Source: Demequina sp. NBRC 110054
Lineage (GTDB): Bacteria > Actinomycetota > Actinomycetes > Actinomycetales > Demequinaceae
DNA length: 64,000 nucleotides
Assembly (NCBI RefSeq): GCF_002090115.1
Contig: NZ_BBRK01000005.1
Location: 310,001 to 374,000, forward strand
Reading direction: 5' to 3'
Of the stretch, positions 24,099-31,964 are shown piece by piece. The notes beneath the pieces were generated by a model. The model searched no databases and was not told the DNA's origin. It saw only the letters and a program-made list of their open reading frames with translations. The stretch's first letter is position 1, and every line of letters starts with the position of its first letter. The translations under genes and the position numbers were made by a program.

Positions 24099-25460
24099 TC
24101 AGGATGCGTCGGTCCGGACGATGCCGGGGTGCAGGTCCGCGGCCGGGGGCACCCACGCGTCGGCGTCGGCGTCCACCTGGTCTCCCGAACGGATGTCCTT
24201 GACCTGCCCGTCCCCGTCAGGGGCAGGGAACCACACGAACGGGATGCCGCGGCGATCGGCGTGCTGGATCTGCTTGCCGAACTTCGCGGCCTTGGGCGCG
24301 ACCTCGCACGGGATGCCTCGCGCGCGGAGGCGGTCGGCGATGCGATCCGACGCGGCGCGCGAGTCCTCGTCGGTGACGGCGACGAGGACCGCGGACGGGA
24401 CGCCGCGCGTGGCCTCCACGAGCCCGGCGGACAGCAGCAGCGCGACGAGGCGGCTCACGCCGATCGACATGCCCACCCCGGGGAACCCCCCGCCCGCGAC
24501 GAGCGAGTCGTAGCGGCCGCCCGAGCAGATCGAGCCGAAGCCCTCGTGCCCGTCCATGAACGTCTCGTACACCGACCCCGTGTAGTAGTCGAGGCCGCGC
24601 GCGATCCTGAGATCGGCGACCGCGGTGCCGGGGACGGCGGCGTTGACCGAGGAGACGAGCGTCGCGAGGGACGCGATGCCGCGCCCGAGCTGCGCCTCGG
24701 CCTCGGACGGGTCCGCGACCTTCGTCGTCGTCTCCCACAGGTCCTCGACGGCCTCCGCGAAGGACGCGTCGGGCGCCGAGATCTTCGCGAGCTCGAGCGC
24801 GGCGTCGGCCGCTGTCTCGGCCACGCCCTGCTCCGCGAGCTCGGCGCGCACGCCGTCGGGCCCGATCTTGTCGAGCTTGTCGACGCTGCGCAGCGCGCCC
24901 GCGACGTCCTCGATGCCGACGCCCTTGTAGAAGCCCTCGACCAGCGCGCGGTTGTTGACGCGCATCGTCACCGACGGGATGGGCAGCTCGCCGAGCGCGC
25001 GCGCCATGACGATCGCGACCTCGGCCTCGAGGTGCTCGGGCAGCGTCTCGCGCGCGACGATGTCGATGTCCGCCTGATAGAACTCGCGGAAGCGGCCCTC
25101 CTGCGGACGCTCGCCGCGCCACACCTTCTGGATCTGCCACCGTCGGAACGGGAACTGGAGGGCCCCCTGGTTCTCCTCGACGTAGCGCGCGAAAGGCACC
25201 GTGAGGTCGAAGTGCAGGCCGACCTTCGCCTCCGAGTCGCCCTCGGCGTTCAGGCGCTGGAGGACGTAGATCTCCTTGGAGGCCTCCGAGTCGCCCGCGA
25301 GGCGGTCGATCGGCTCGACCGCACGTGTCTCGATCTCACCGAAGCCATGAAGCGCGAACACCGAGCGCAGCGTCGAGAGAACATGGGCCTCCACGACGCG
25401 TTCACGAGGGGTCCATTCGGGGAATCCAGAGAGGGGTCGCACTCGAGCCATGGGGCCCAT
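24099..25460 (-). CDS. hisS: Histidyl-tRNA synthetase
   Basis: A class II synthetase of 453 residues. Seen are the start of the core SGFPEWTPRER, motif 2 RRWQIQKVWRGERPQEGRFREF, the His-A peptide ARGLDYYTGSVYE, motif 3 GGGFPGVGMSIGVSRL, and a C-terminal anticodon-binding domain. The first of two clustered ATGs (25460) follows GGAAG and is preferred; the second is three codons later. It is divergent from the cyclophilin gene across 53 bases. Confidence 0.95.
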   Translation of the reverse strand: MGPMARVRPLSGFPEWTPRERVVEAHVLSTLRSVFALHGFGEIETRAVEPIDRLAGDSEASKEIYVLQRLNAEGDSEAKVGLHFDLTVPFARYVEENQGALQFPFRRWQIQKVWRGERPQEGRFREFYQADIDIVARETLPEHLEAEVAIVMARALGELPIPSVTMRVNNRALVEGFYKGVGIEDVAGALRSVDKLDKIGPDGVRAELAEQGVAETAADAALELAKISAPDASFAEAVEDLWETTTKVADPSEAEAQLGRGIASLATLVSSVNAAVPGTAVADLRIARGLDYYTGSVYETFMDGHEGFGSICSGGRYDSLVAGGGFPGVGMSIGVSRLVALLLSAGLVEATRGVPSAVLVAVTDEDSRAASDRIADRLRARGIPCEVAPKAAKFGKQIQHADRRGIPFVWFPAPDGDGQVKDIRSGDQVDADADAWVPPAADLHPGIVRTDAS

Positions 25461-25480
25461 TCTTCCATTCCGGCGGGGCC

Positions 25481-25486
25481 TAGACT
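25481..25486 (+). promoter_or_regulatory. -10 box of the cyclophilin-DUF349 unit
   Basis: TAGACT on the + strand is followed 14 bases later by AGGAGGA (25501-25507), the strong ribosome binding site of the cyclophilin gene. Confidence 0.4.
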
Positions 25487-25513
25487 GACGGGGCCCAACC
25501 AGGAGGAGCACAC

Positions 25514-26332
25514 GTGAGCAGCAGGCATAGGGCGGCAGCCAAGGAGCGCAGGGCCCGCGACGAGCAGGCACGCGCGAAGGCCGAGGCCGACGCCCGCTCG
25601 CGGCGCCGTTGGCAGATCGTGATGTACGCCGCCTCGGCCGCGTTGATCGGCCTCGTCGGCTATGCCGCGATCTTCACCCTCACCCACTCGAGCGGCGCGG
25701 ACAGCTCCGCCGCCGCATCGTCCTCGGCGACCGCGACGGCCACCTCCGAGGAGATCGAGACCGCGACAGGCTGGGGCGCATCACCTTCTCCGCCGCCCTC
25801 CGGCATGGCCGAGGACACGACCTGGACCGCGACGATCAGCACCAACCTGGGCGACATCGTCGTGGAGCTCGACGGCGAGGACGCGCCGCAGGCCGTGTCG
25901 TCGTTCCTCGCGCTCGCGGAGGACGGCTTCTACGACTCGACCGAGTGCCACCGCCTCACGACCTCGGGCATCTACGTGCTCCAGTGCGGCGATCCGCTCG
26001 GCACCGGAGCCGGCGGGCCGTCGTATCGCTTCGGCCCGATCGAGAACGCCCCCGAGGATGGCATCTACACCACCGGCACGCTCGCGATGGCGCGCGTGGG
26101 GTCGAGCTCCTCGGACGCCGAGACCGCCGCATCGTCCATGGGAAGCCAGTTCTTCATCGTCTACGAGGACTCGGAGATCCCGGAGGATGAGGCCGGCGGC
26201 TACACGGTGTTCGGCCGAGTGGTGTCAGGCCTGGGTATTGTTGAGTCTGTTGCCGAAGCCGGCACGATCACCGGGGACACCGATGGTCGACCGGCACTGT
26301 CCGTCATCGTGAACGAGGTATCCGTTTCATGA
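25514..26332 (+). CDS. Membrane-anchored cyclophilin-type peptidyl-prolyl isomerase
   Basis: A 272-residue protein: a basic, coiled-coil-like cytoplasmic N-terminus (KERRARDEQARAKAEADARSRRR), one membrane helix (about 35-57), a Ser/Ala/Thr-rich linker, and an extracytoplasmic cyclophilin domain from about residue 105 (NLGDIVVELDGEDAPQAVSSFLALAEDGFYD, then TTGTLAMAR and GSQFFIVYED). It would fold or isomerise exported proteins at the membrane surface. GTG start with AGGAGGA six bases upstream. Its stop overlaps the ATG of the DUF349 gene (ATGA). Gene pair and proximity to rel and hisS are conserved in actinobacteria. Confidence 0.9.
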   Translation: MSSRHRAAAKERRARDEQARAKAEADARSRRRWQIVMYAASAALIGLVGYAAIFTLTHSSGADSSAAASSSATATATSEEIETATGWGASPSPPPSGMAEDTTWTATISTNLGDIVVELDGEDAPQAVSSFLALAEDGFYDSTECHRLTTSGIYVLQCGDPLGTGAGGPSYRFGPIENAPEDGIYTTGTLAMARVGSSSSDAETAASSMGSQFFIVYEDSEIPEDEAGGYTVFGRVVSGLGIVESVAEAGTITGDTDGRPALSVIVNEVSVS

Positions 26333-27900
26333 CTTCCGCCGATCGCCCCGCCGACATCGACGCCACCCCCACCCCCGAGACCGAGCCCGAGCTCGTCGTC
26401 GAGGCCGACACGACCCCCGAGGAGGGTGCGGACGCCGCGCCCGCCGAGGCTCTCGCCGACGCTGCTCCCGCAGCCGACGAGGCTGAGGCCCCCGCCGAGG
26501 CCGAGAAGCCCGCCCCCAAGGCGGCCGCGAAGCCGAAGCCGAAGCCGGCGCCCAAGCCCCGCGCTCCCAAGCCCGGCTCGTTCGCGCCCGCGACGCCCGC
26601 CGTGGTCGCCGCGCACACCACGCACCCCGTGAAGGTGCCCGTGGTCGACGAGGTGACGGCGGAGATGCTCGAGGCCGCCGAGGCCTTCGGGTCGGTGGAC
26701 GGCGAGGCCGTGCTCGTGGCCATCGAGTCCGACAAGGTCGAGGTCGGCCCCGCCAAGGGCGAGGACCCGCTCAAGCCGTACGCCGTCGCGTACTACGAGC
26801 TCAAGGCATCGATCGAGCGCTTCCACGCGCGGCTGAGCTCCGCCGAGCTCTCCGTGAAGGACATCGATGAGGCGCTCGCCTCGACCGGCGAGGGCCTCGC
26901 GACCCCCGTCGTCGTCGGCGATATCCCCGCGCTGCGCACGCGCTGGGTCGAGGTCGAGAAGGAGGCCACCGAGGCCCGCGACCGGATCCAGGCCGAGCGT
27001 CGCGCGGCTCGTGAGGCGGCCCTCGCCGCGCGCGAGGAGATCGTGGTCCAGGCCGAGGCCCTCGCGGACAAGCCGCAGGACCAGGTCCACTGGAAGAACG
27101 ACACCGAGACGCTCCGCTCCCTGCTCGACGGCTGGAAGGAGGCGCAGCGCAACGGCGCCCGCGTCCCCAAGGAGGCCGAGCGCGCACTGTGGCGCCGCTT
27201 CACGCACGCGCGCTCGTCGTTCGAGAAGGCTCGCAAGCACCACTTCGCCGAGCTCGACCGCGAGAACGCGACCGTCGCGGAGCGCAAGGAGGCGCTCGTC
27301 GCCCGCGCCGAGGCGCTTCAGTCGTCGACCGACTGGGACTCCACGGCCCGCGCCTTCCGCGACCTGATGAACGATTGGCGCAACGCAGGCCGCGGCCGCC
27401 GCAGCGTCGACGATGCGCTCTGGCGTCGCTTCCAGACGGCCCAGGACGGCTTCTTCGAGGCGCGTCGCGCGGCGTCGGACGCCGAGGACGAGGCGCTGTC
27501 GGGCAACGTCGAGGAGAAGGAGGCCATCGTCGTCGAGGCGGAGGCCCTGATGCCGATCACCGACCTGCGCACCGCGAAGAGGGCCCTGCGCTCGATCCAG
27601 GACCGCTACGAGGCCGCCGGGCGCGTCCCGCGCGGCGACGCGGCTCGCCTCGCCAAGCGCATCGGCGTGGTCGAGAAGGCCGTGCGCGACGCCGAGGACG
27701 CCGAGTGGCACTCGAGCAACCCCGAGCTCGAGGCGCGCGTCTCGGGCGCGACCGCGCAGCTCCACGCCGCGATCGCGGACCTGGAGAAGGATCTCGAGAA
27801 GGCCACCGCCGCGGGCGACAAGCGCAAGATCAAGCAGGCCGAGGAGGCCCTCGCGGCCCGCAAGGCCTGGCTCAAGCAGATCGAGTCCGTCCAGGGCTAG
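26329..27900 (+). CDS. DUF349 repeat protein
   Basis: A 523-residue protein. The first ~95 residues are low-complexity Ala/Pro/Glu/Asp/Lys, ending in a Lys/Pro-rich run (AKPKPKPAPKPRAPKPG). Then come several DUF349 helical repeats, each of about 70-75 residues, with the recurring pattern W-x5-AG/NG-R-P then ALWRRFxxARxxFFEARR. Examples lie around 265-310 and 340-385. DUF349 proteins are cytoplasmic coiled-coil proteins of unknown biochemical role. Translationally coupled to the cyclophilin gene and closed by a strong terminator. Confidence 0.9.
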   Translation: MTSADRPADIDATPTPETEPELVVEADTTPEEGADAAPAEALADAAPAADEAEAPAEAEKPAPKAAAKPKPKPAPKPRAPKPGSFAPATPAVVAAHTTHPVKVPVVDEVTAEMLEAAEAFGSVDGEAVLVAIESDKVEVGPAKGEDPLKPYAVAYYELKASIERFHARLSSAELSVKDIDEALASTGEGLATPVVVGDIPALRTRWVEVEKEATEARDRIQAERRAAREAALAAREEIVVQAEALADKPQDQVHWKNDTETLRSLLDGWKEAQRNGARVPKEAERALWRRFTHARSSFEKARKHHFAELDRENATVAERKEALVARAEALQSSTDWDSTARAFRDLMNDWRNAGRGRRSVDDALWRRFQTAQDGFFEARRAASDAEDEALSGNVEEKEAIVVEAEALMPITDLRTAKRALRSIQDRYEAAGRVPRGDAARLAKRIGVVEKAVRDAEDAEWHSSNPELEARVSGATAQLHAAIADLEKDLEKATAAGDKRKIKQAEEALAARKAWLKQIESVQG

Positions 27901-27913
27901 GCCTCACCGCCTC

Positions 27914-27948
27914 GAAGCCGGCGTCCACCCCAGGGTGGCGCCGGCTTC
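27914..27948 (+). terminator. Terminator of the cyclophilin-DUF349 operon
   Basis: GAAGCCGGCG (27914-27923) pairs with CGCCGGCTTC (27939-27948). One unpaired T continues into an inner CCACCC/GGGTGG helix with a two-base loop. GTTGT follows. This is among the strongest hairpins in the window. Confidence 0.8.
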
Positions 27949-28009
27949 GTTGTCCCCAGGCCCGTCTCGATCCGCCGCGAGCCGCGCGCTTCGCTGTCAT
28001 CCTCGAGGG

Positions 28010-28594
28010 ATGATCCTCGTGGACGTCTCGGACATCGGTCCCGTCGGCCTCGCGCGCGCGGCGCGAGAGGGATGCCTCGTGCCCCTCACGGGAGCGGCGG
28101 GCTGCCCCGTCGATGTGCCGGTCTCTCCCACGCTGAGAGCGCTCGCCCTCGCGCCCGAGGTGCCGCGAGGCGCGATCGTCACCGGGCTCTCGGGGATCTG
28201 GGTGAGGCACGGAGGGGAGCTTCCCGCCACCGTCGACGTGTTGCGCCGCCGAGGCTCCCGGGGGCTCCGTCCCGCGCAGGACCGGGCGCGCCGCGTACGC
28301 ATCCATGCGCAGGGGACCGCTGCGCTGCCGACCTCGAGCATCGGCCCCCTCACGGTCGCGTCGACCGCGCGTTGCCTGGTCGACGCGTTGCGCTGGGCTC
28401 CCCTGACATCGGCCATCCCCACGGTGTGGCGCGAGCTGCGCGCGGGAACGGTGCGTGAGCATGAGGTGACCGCCGAGCTCCTCGCGGTCGCGCCTGACAG
28501 GGCGCGGATGCGCGCCGCGTCCGCGTGGAGAGCCGTGCTCGAGGCATGGGGCGACGCCGACCGCTCGGATCGAGGCGGCCACGCTGCCGCGTGA
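28010..28594 (+). CDS. Orphan AbiEi-antitoxin-like hypothetical protein
   Basis: A 194-residue cytoplasmic protein. The layout resembles the AbiEi-like antitoxin proteins common in actinobacteria: a central GAIVTGLSGIWVRHGG stretch (usual form G-x-SALWLHG), followed by a beta-rich segment and the motif IGPLTVASTARCLVDALRW (usual form VTSPARTLVDLAR). The N-terminal winged-helix part is present but poorly conserved, and the endonuclease-like tail of related proteins is missing. No toxin gene is next to it. It sits four bases from the convergent rel stop, where other actinobacteria have no gene. The start at 28010 follows GAGGG closely; the frame upstream lies in the DUF349 terminator. Confidence 0.6.
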   Translation: MILVDVSDIGPVGLARAAREGCLVPLTGAAGCPVDVPVSPTLRALALAPEVPRGAIVTGLSGIWVRHGGELPATVDVLRRRGSRGLRPAQDRARRVRIHAQGTAALPTSSIGPLTVASTARCLVDALRWAPLTSAIPTVWRELRAGTVREHEVTAELLAVAPDRARMRAASAWRAVLEAWGDADRSDRGGHAAA

Positions 28595-28598
28595 GCCG

Positions 28599-30851
28599 TC
28601 AGCGCCGGCGGGCCCCCGTGATGCGGCGCGCGTCGTAGACGCCCTCGATGCGACGGATCGCGCCGAGGACCGCGCCGAGGTGCGACGGGTCCGCCATCTC
28701 GAACGTGAACGTGTTGAGCGCCACGCGATCCCTCGACGTCGAGACATTGGCGCCGAGGATGTTGACGTGGTGGTCCGAGAGCACCTGCACCACGTCGGAC
28801 AGCAGCCGGTTGCGGTCGAGCGCCTCCACCTCGATCTGCACCATGTAGGTGGCCTCGTGCTGGCCGGTCCATTGCACATCGATCAGGCGCTCGGGCTGCT
28901 GAGTCTTGAGGTTCGCGAGGTTGTCGCAATCGGCGCGGTGGACGCTCACGCCCTGACCTCGCGTGATGAAGCCCTGGATCGCGTCGCCCGGCACGGGAGT
29001 GCAGCACTTCGCGAGCTTGACCACCACGTCCGCGAGACCGTGCACGGAGACGCCGGGATCTCCCCTGCGGGTCTTCTGACCGGTCCCGGGCCGCGTGATC
29101 TCGGTGAGGTCCTCGTCGGCCCCCTCCTGGCCGCCGACGGCCTCGACCATGCGCGCGACCACGTCGGAGGGCTGCTCCTTGTGCTCGCCGATCGCGGCGT
29201 AGAGCGCGTCGACGTCGTCGTAGTGCATCTCCTTGGCGAGCGCGAGGAGCGTCGAGCGCGACATGAGGCGCTGCATCGGCAGATGCTGGCGACGGATCGC
29301 CCGCGCGAGCATGTCGCGTCCCGTCTCGACGGACTCCTCGCGGCGCTCGCGGGTGAACCACTGCCGGATCTTGTTGCGCGCACGCGTCGACTGCACGAAG
29401 TCGAGCCAGTCACGGCGAGGATGCGCGTTCTCATCGGTCGTGGTGAGCACCTCGACCGTGTCGCCGTTCTCGAGCGTCGAGTCGAGCGGGACGAGCCTCC
29501 CGTTGACCTTCGCGCCGATGGTCTTGTGGCCGACCTCGGTGTGCACGGCGTAGGCGAAGTCGACGGGGGTCGCGCCCTGTGGAAGCGACAGCAGCCGGCC
29601 GCGCGGCGTGAACACGTAGACCTCGGCGCGCGCGATCTCCCCGCGCAGCGAGTCGAGGAACTCGCTCGGGTCGGCCGTCTCCTGCTGCCAGTCGGCGATC
29701 TGCCGCAGCCAGCCCATGTCTCCCGGGGTCCCGGTCGACTCCTGGCCCGTGCGACCGTTCTCCTTGTAGCGCCAGTGCGCGGCGAGGCCGTACTCCGCGC
29801 GACGGTGCATGTCGTGCGTGCGGATCTGCAGCTCGACCGGCTTGCCCGAGGGGCCGATCACCGTGGTGTGCAGCGACTGGTACAGGTTGAACTTCGGGGT
29901 CGCGATGTAGTCCTTGAAGCGTCCCGGCACGGGCTGATAGCGCGCGTGCATCGCGCCGAGCACCGCGTAGCAGTCGCGCACGGTCTCGACGAGGATGCGC
30001 ACGCCCACAAGGTCATAGATGTCGTTGAGGTCGCGGCCCCTGACGATCATCTTCTGGTACACCGAGTAGTAGTGCTTCGGGCGGCCGGTGATGGTCGCCT
30101 TGATGCGCATCTCGCGCAGGTCGGTCGCGATCTCCTCGCGCACCTGCGCGAGGTACTTCTCGCGCTCGGGCGCCCGCTCGGCGACGACCTCGACGATCTC
30201 CTGGTAGATCTTCGGGTAGAGCGCGCGGAAGGACAGGTCCTCGAGCTCCCACTTGATCGCGTTGAGGCCCATGCGGTGCGCGAGCGGCGCGTAGATCTCG
30301 AGCGTCTCCTGCGCCTTCTTGCGCGCGGACTCGGGGCTCACGAACTCCCACGTGCGGGCGTTGTGCAGGCGATCGCAGAGCTTCAGCAGGAGGACCCGGA
30401 TGTCCTTCGCCATCGCGACGACCATCTTGCGGACCGTCTCGGCCTGCGCGGCGTCGCCGTACTTGACCTTGTCGAGCTTCGTGACGCCGTCCACGATCAT
30501 CGCGATCTCGGCGCCGAACTCGTCCTCCATGCGCTCGAGCGAGAAGTCCGTGTCCTCGACGACGTCGTGCAGGAGCGCCGCGGCGATCACCGAGGCGGGC
30601 AGCCCGAGGTCGGCGACGATCTGCGCGACCGCGATGGGGTGCGTGATGTACGGCTCGCCGCTCTTGCGCTTCTGGCCCCGGTGCGCCTTCTCGGCGACCC
30701 GGTAGGCGCGCTCGATCAGCTCGACGCGCTCGCGCGGGTAGTGCGAGCGGAAGGTCTCGACGAGCCCGTCGATCGCGGTGGGCTCGCGCTGACCGCGACG
30801 CAGGAATCCCAGGGGCCCGACGGACGCGGTGGAGGAACGTGTCTCAGTCAC
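28599..30851 (-). CDS. rel: Bifunctional (p)ppGpp synthetase/hydrolase
   Basis: A 750-residue RelA/SpoT homologue with both activities apparently intact. Hydrolase: HD motif His-95/Asp-96 in ALLHDVVEDT, with further metal ligands in LCDRLHNART. Synthetase: YQSLHTTVIGP and EYGLAAHWRYKE with the G-loop and catalytic Glu. The TGS domain (VYVFTPRGRLLSLPQGATPVDFAY), the Cys/His-containing conserved region (CCTPVPGDAIQGFIT) and the C-terminal ACT domain follow. Controls the stringent response on starved ribosomes. GTG start with AGGAGG five bases upstream. It follows secF by 30 bases. Confidence 0.96.
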   Translation of the reverse strand: MTETRSSTASVGPLGFLRRGQREPTAIDGLVETFRSHYPRERVELIERAYRVAEKAHRGQKRKSGEPYITHPIAVAQIVADLGLPASVIAAALLHDVVEDTDFSLERMEDEFGAEIAMIVDGVTKLDKVKYGDAAQAETVRKMVVAMAKDIRVLLLKLCDRLHNARTWEFVSPESARKKAQETLEIYAPLAHRMGLNAIKWELEDLSFRALYPKIYQEIVEVVAERAPEREKYLAQVREEIATDLREMRIKATITGRPKHYYSVYQKMIVRGRDLNDIYDLVGVRILVETVRDCYAVLGAMHARYQPVPGRFKDYIATPKFNLYQSLHTTVIGPSGKPVELQIRTHDMHRRAEYGLAAHWRYKENGRTGQESTGTPGDMGWLRQIADWQQETADPSEFLDSLRGEIARAEVYVFTPRGRLLSLPQGATPVDFAYAVHTEVGHKTIGAKVNGRLVPLDSTLENGDTVEVLTTTDENAHPRRDWLDFVQSTRARNKIRQWFTRERREESVETGRDMLARAIRRQHLPMQRLMSRSTLLALAKEMHYDDVDALYAAIGEHKEQPSDVVARMVEAVGGQEGADEDLTEITRPGTGQKTRRGDPGVSVHGLADVVVKLAKCCTPVPGDAIQGFITRGQGVSVHRADCDNLANLKTQQPERLIDVQWTGQHEATYMVQIEVEALDRNRLLSDVVQVLSDHHVNILGANVSTSRDRVALNTFTFEMADPSHLGAVLGAIRRIEGVYDARRITGARRR

Positions 30852-30881
30852 TCGATCCTCCTTCCGCGGCAGGGCCCCAGT

Positions 30882-31964
30882 CTACTTGCGGTGCTTTCGC
30901 TTGGGCTGCGCCGACGTGCCGAGGTGCTCCCCCGGCTGCAGCGCGCCCACGCGAACCTCGCCGTCGTCACCCACGACGACCTGCGCCTCGCCCGACTCGC
31001 GCAGCGCGAGCACCTTCTCGGTGTGCTTCGCGATCTTCTCCTCGCGGGTGCGCAGCTGCACCTCGAGGGGTGTGGCCACGAACAGCGACGAGTACGTGCC
31101 GACCGCCATACCGATGAACAGCGCGAGCGAGATGTCCTTGAGGGTTCCCGCGCCGAGCACGAACGAGCCGATGAAGAGGATCGATGCGACGGGCAGCAGC
31201 GCCACGACGGAGGTGTTGATCGAGCGCACGAGCGTCTGGTTGAGCGCGAGGTTCGCGAGCTCGCCGTACGTGAAGCGGTTCTGCGTGAGCACGTCCTTGG
31301 TGTTCTCTCGGACCTTGTCGAAGACCACGACGGTGTCATAGAGCGAGTAGCCGAGGATCGTCAGGAAGCCGATCACGGACGCGGGGGTGATCTCGAATCC
31401 GATCAGGGCGTAGATGCCGACCGTGAACACGAGATCGTGCAGCAGCGCGATGATTCCGGACGCCGCCATGCGCCATGCGCGGAAGTACAGCGTCATCACG
31501 ATCGAGACGAGCACGAGGAAGACCACGAGGCCCTGGAGGGCCTTCTTGCCGACCTCGGCTCCCCACGTGGGGCCGATCTGCGTGGAGGCGACGTCGGCCT
31601 CATCCACGTCGTAGGCCTCGGCGAGCGCGGCCGTGATCTCGCGCGCGGTCTCGATCTCGACCTCGCCCATCGACAGCTTGATGCGGTCGGCGCCGAGGGT
31701 CGTCGCGAGCGGCTCGGAGTCGGGGGCGTACTCGTCGCCGACCTCCTGCGCGATCGACACGTCCTCCGAGTCCGTCGTCACGAGGAACTGGCTGCCGCCG
31801 GTGAAGTCGATGCCGAGCTGGACGCCGAAGATGAGCAGCGAGCCGATCGACAGCGCCATGAGGGCGCCGGAGATCACGAACCAGCGCTTGCGCTGACGGA
31901 CGATCGGGTAGATCTTCTCACCCGAGTGCAGGGCGTTGCCCCACTGTGCGAGGTTGCCGGCCAT
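30882..31964 (-). CDS. secF: SecF, protein translocase accessory subunit
   Basis: A 360-residue RND-like membrane protein. One N-terminal helix (about 30-50) is followed by an extracytoplasmic P1 domain and then five clustered helices, with FTGGSQF (residues 54-60) and the conserved motifs GYSLYDTVVVFDKVREN and NQTLVRSINTSVVALLP. With SecD it uses the proton gradient to pull exported proteins out of SecYEG. Its ATG overlaps the secD stop by one base (TGATG). The C-terminal ~60 residues are hydrophilic and basic. Confidence 0.96.
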   Translation of the reverse strand: MAGNLAQWGNALHSGEKIYPIVRQRKRWFVISGALMALSIGSLLIFGVQLGIDFTGGSQFLVTTDSEDVSIAQEVGDEYAPDSEPLATTLGADRIKLSMGEVEIETAREITAALAEAYDVDEADVASTQIGPTWGAEVGKKALQGLVVFLVLVSIVMTLYFRAWRMAASGIIALLHDLVFTVGIYALIGFEITPASVIGFLTILGYSLYDTVVVFDKVRENTKDVLTQNRFTYGELANLALNQTLVRSINTSVVALLPVASILFIGSFVLGAGTLKDISLALFIGMAVGTYSSLFVATPLEVQLRTREEKIAKHTEKVLALRESGEAQVVVGDDGEVRVGALQPGEHLGTSAQPKRKHRK

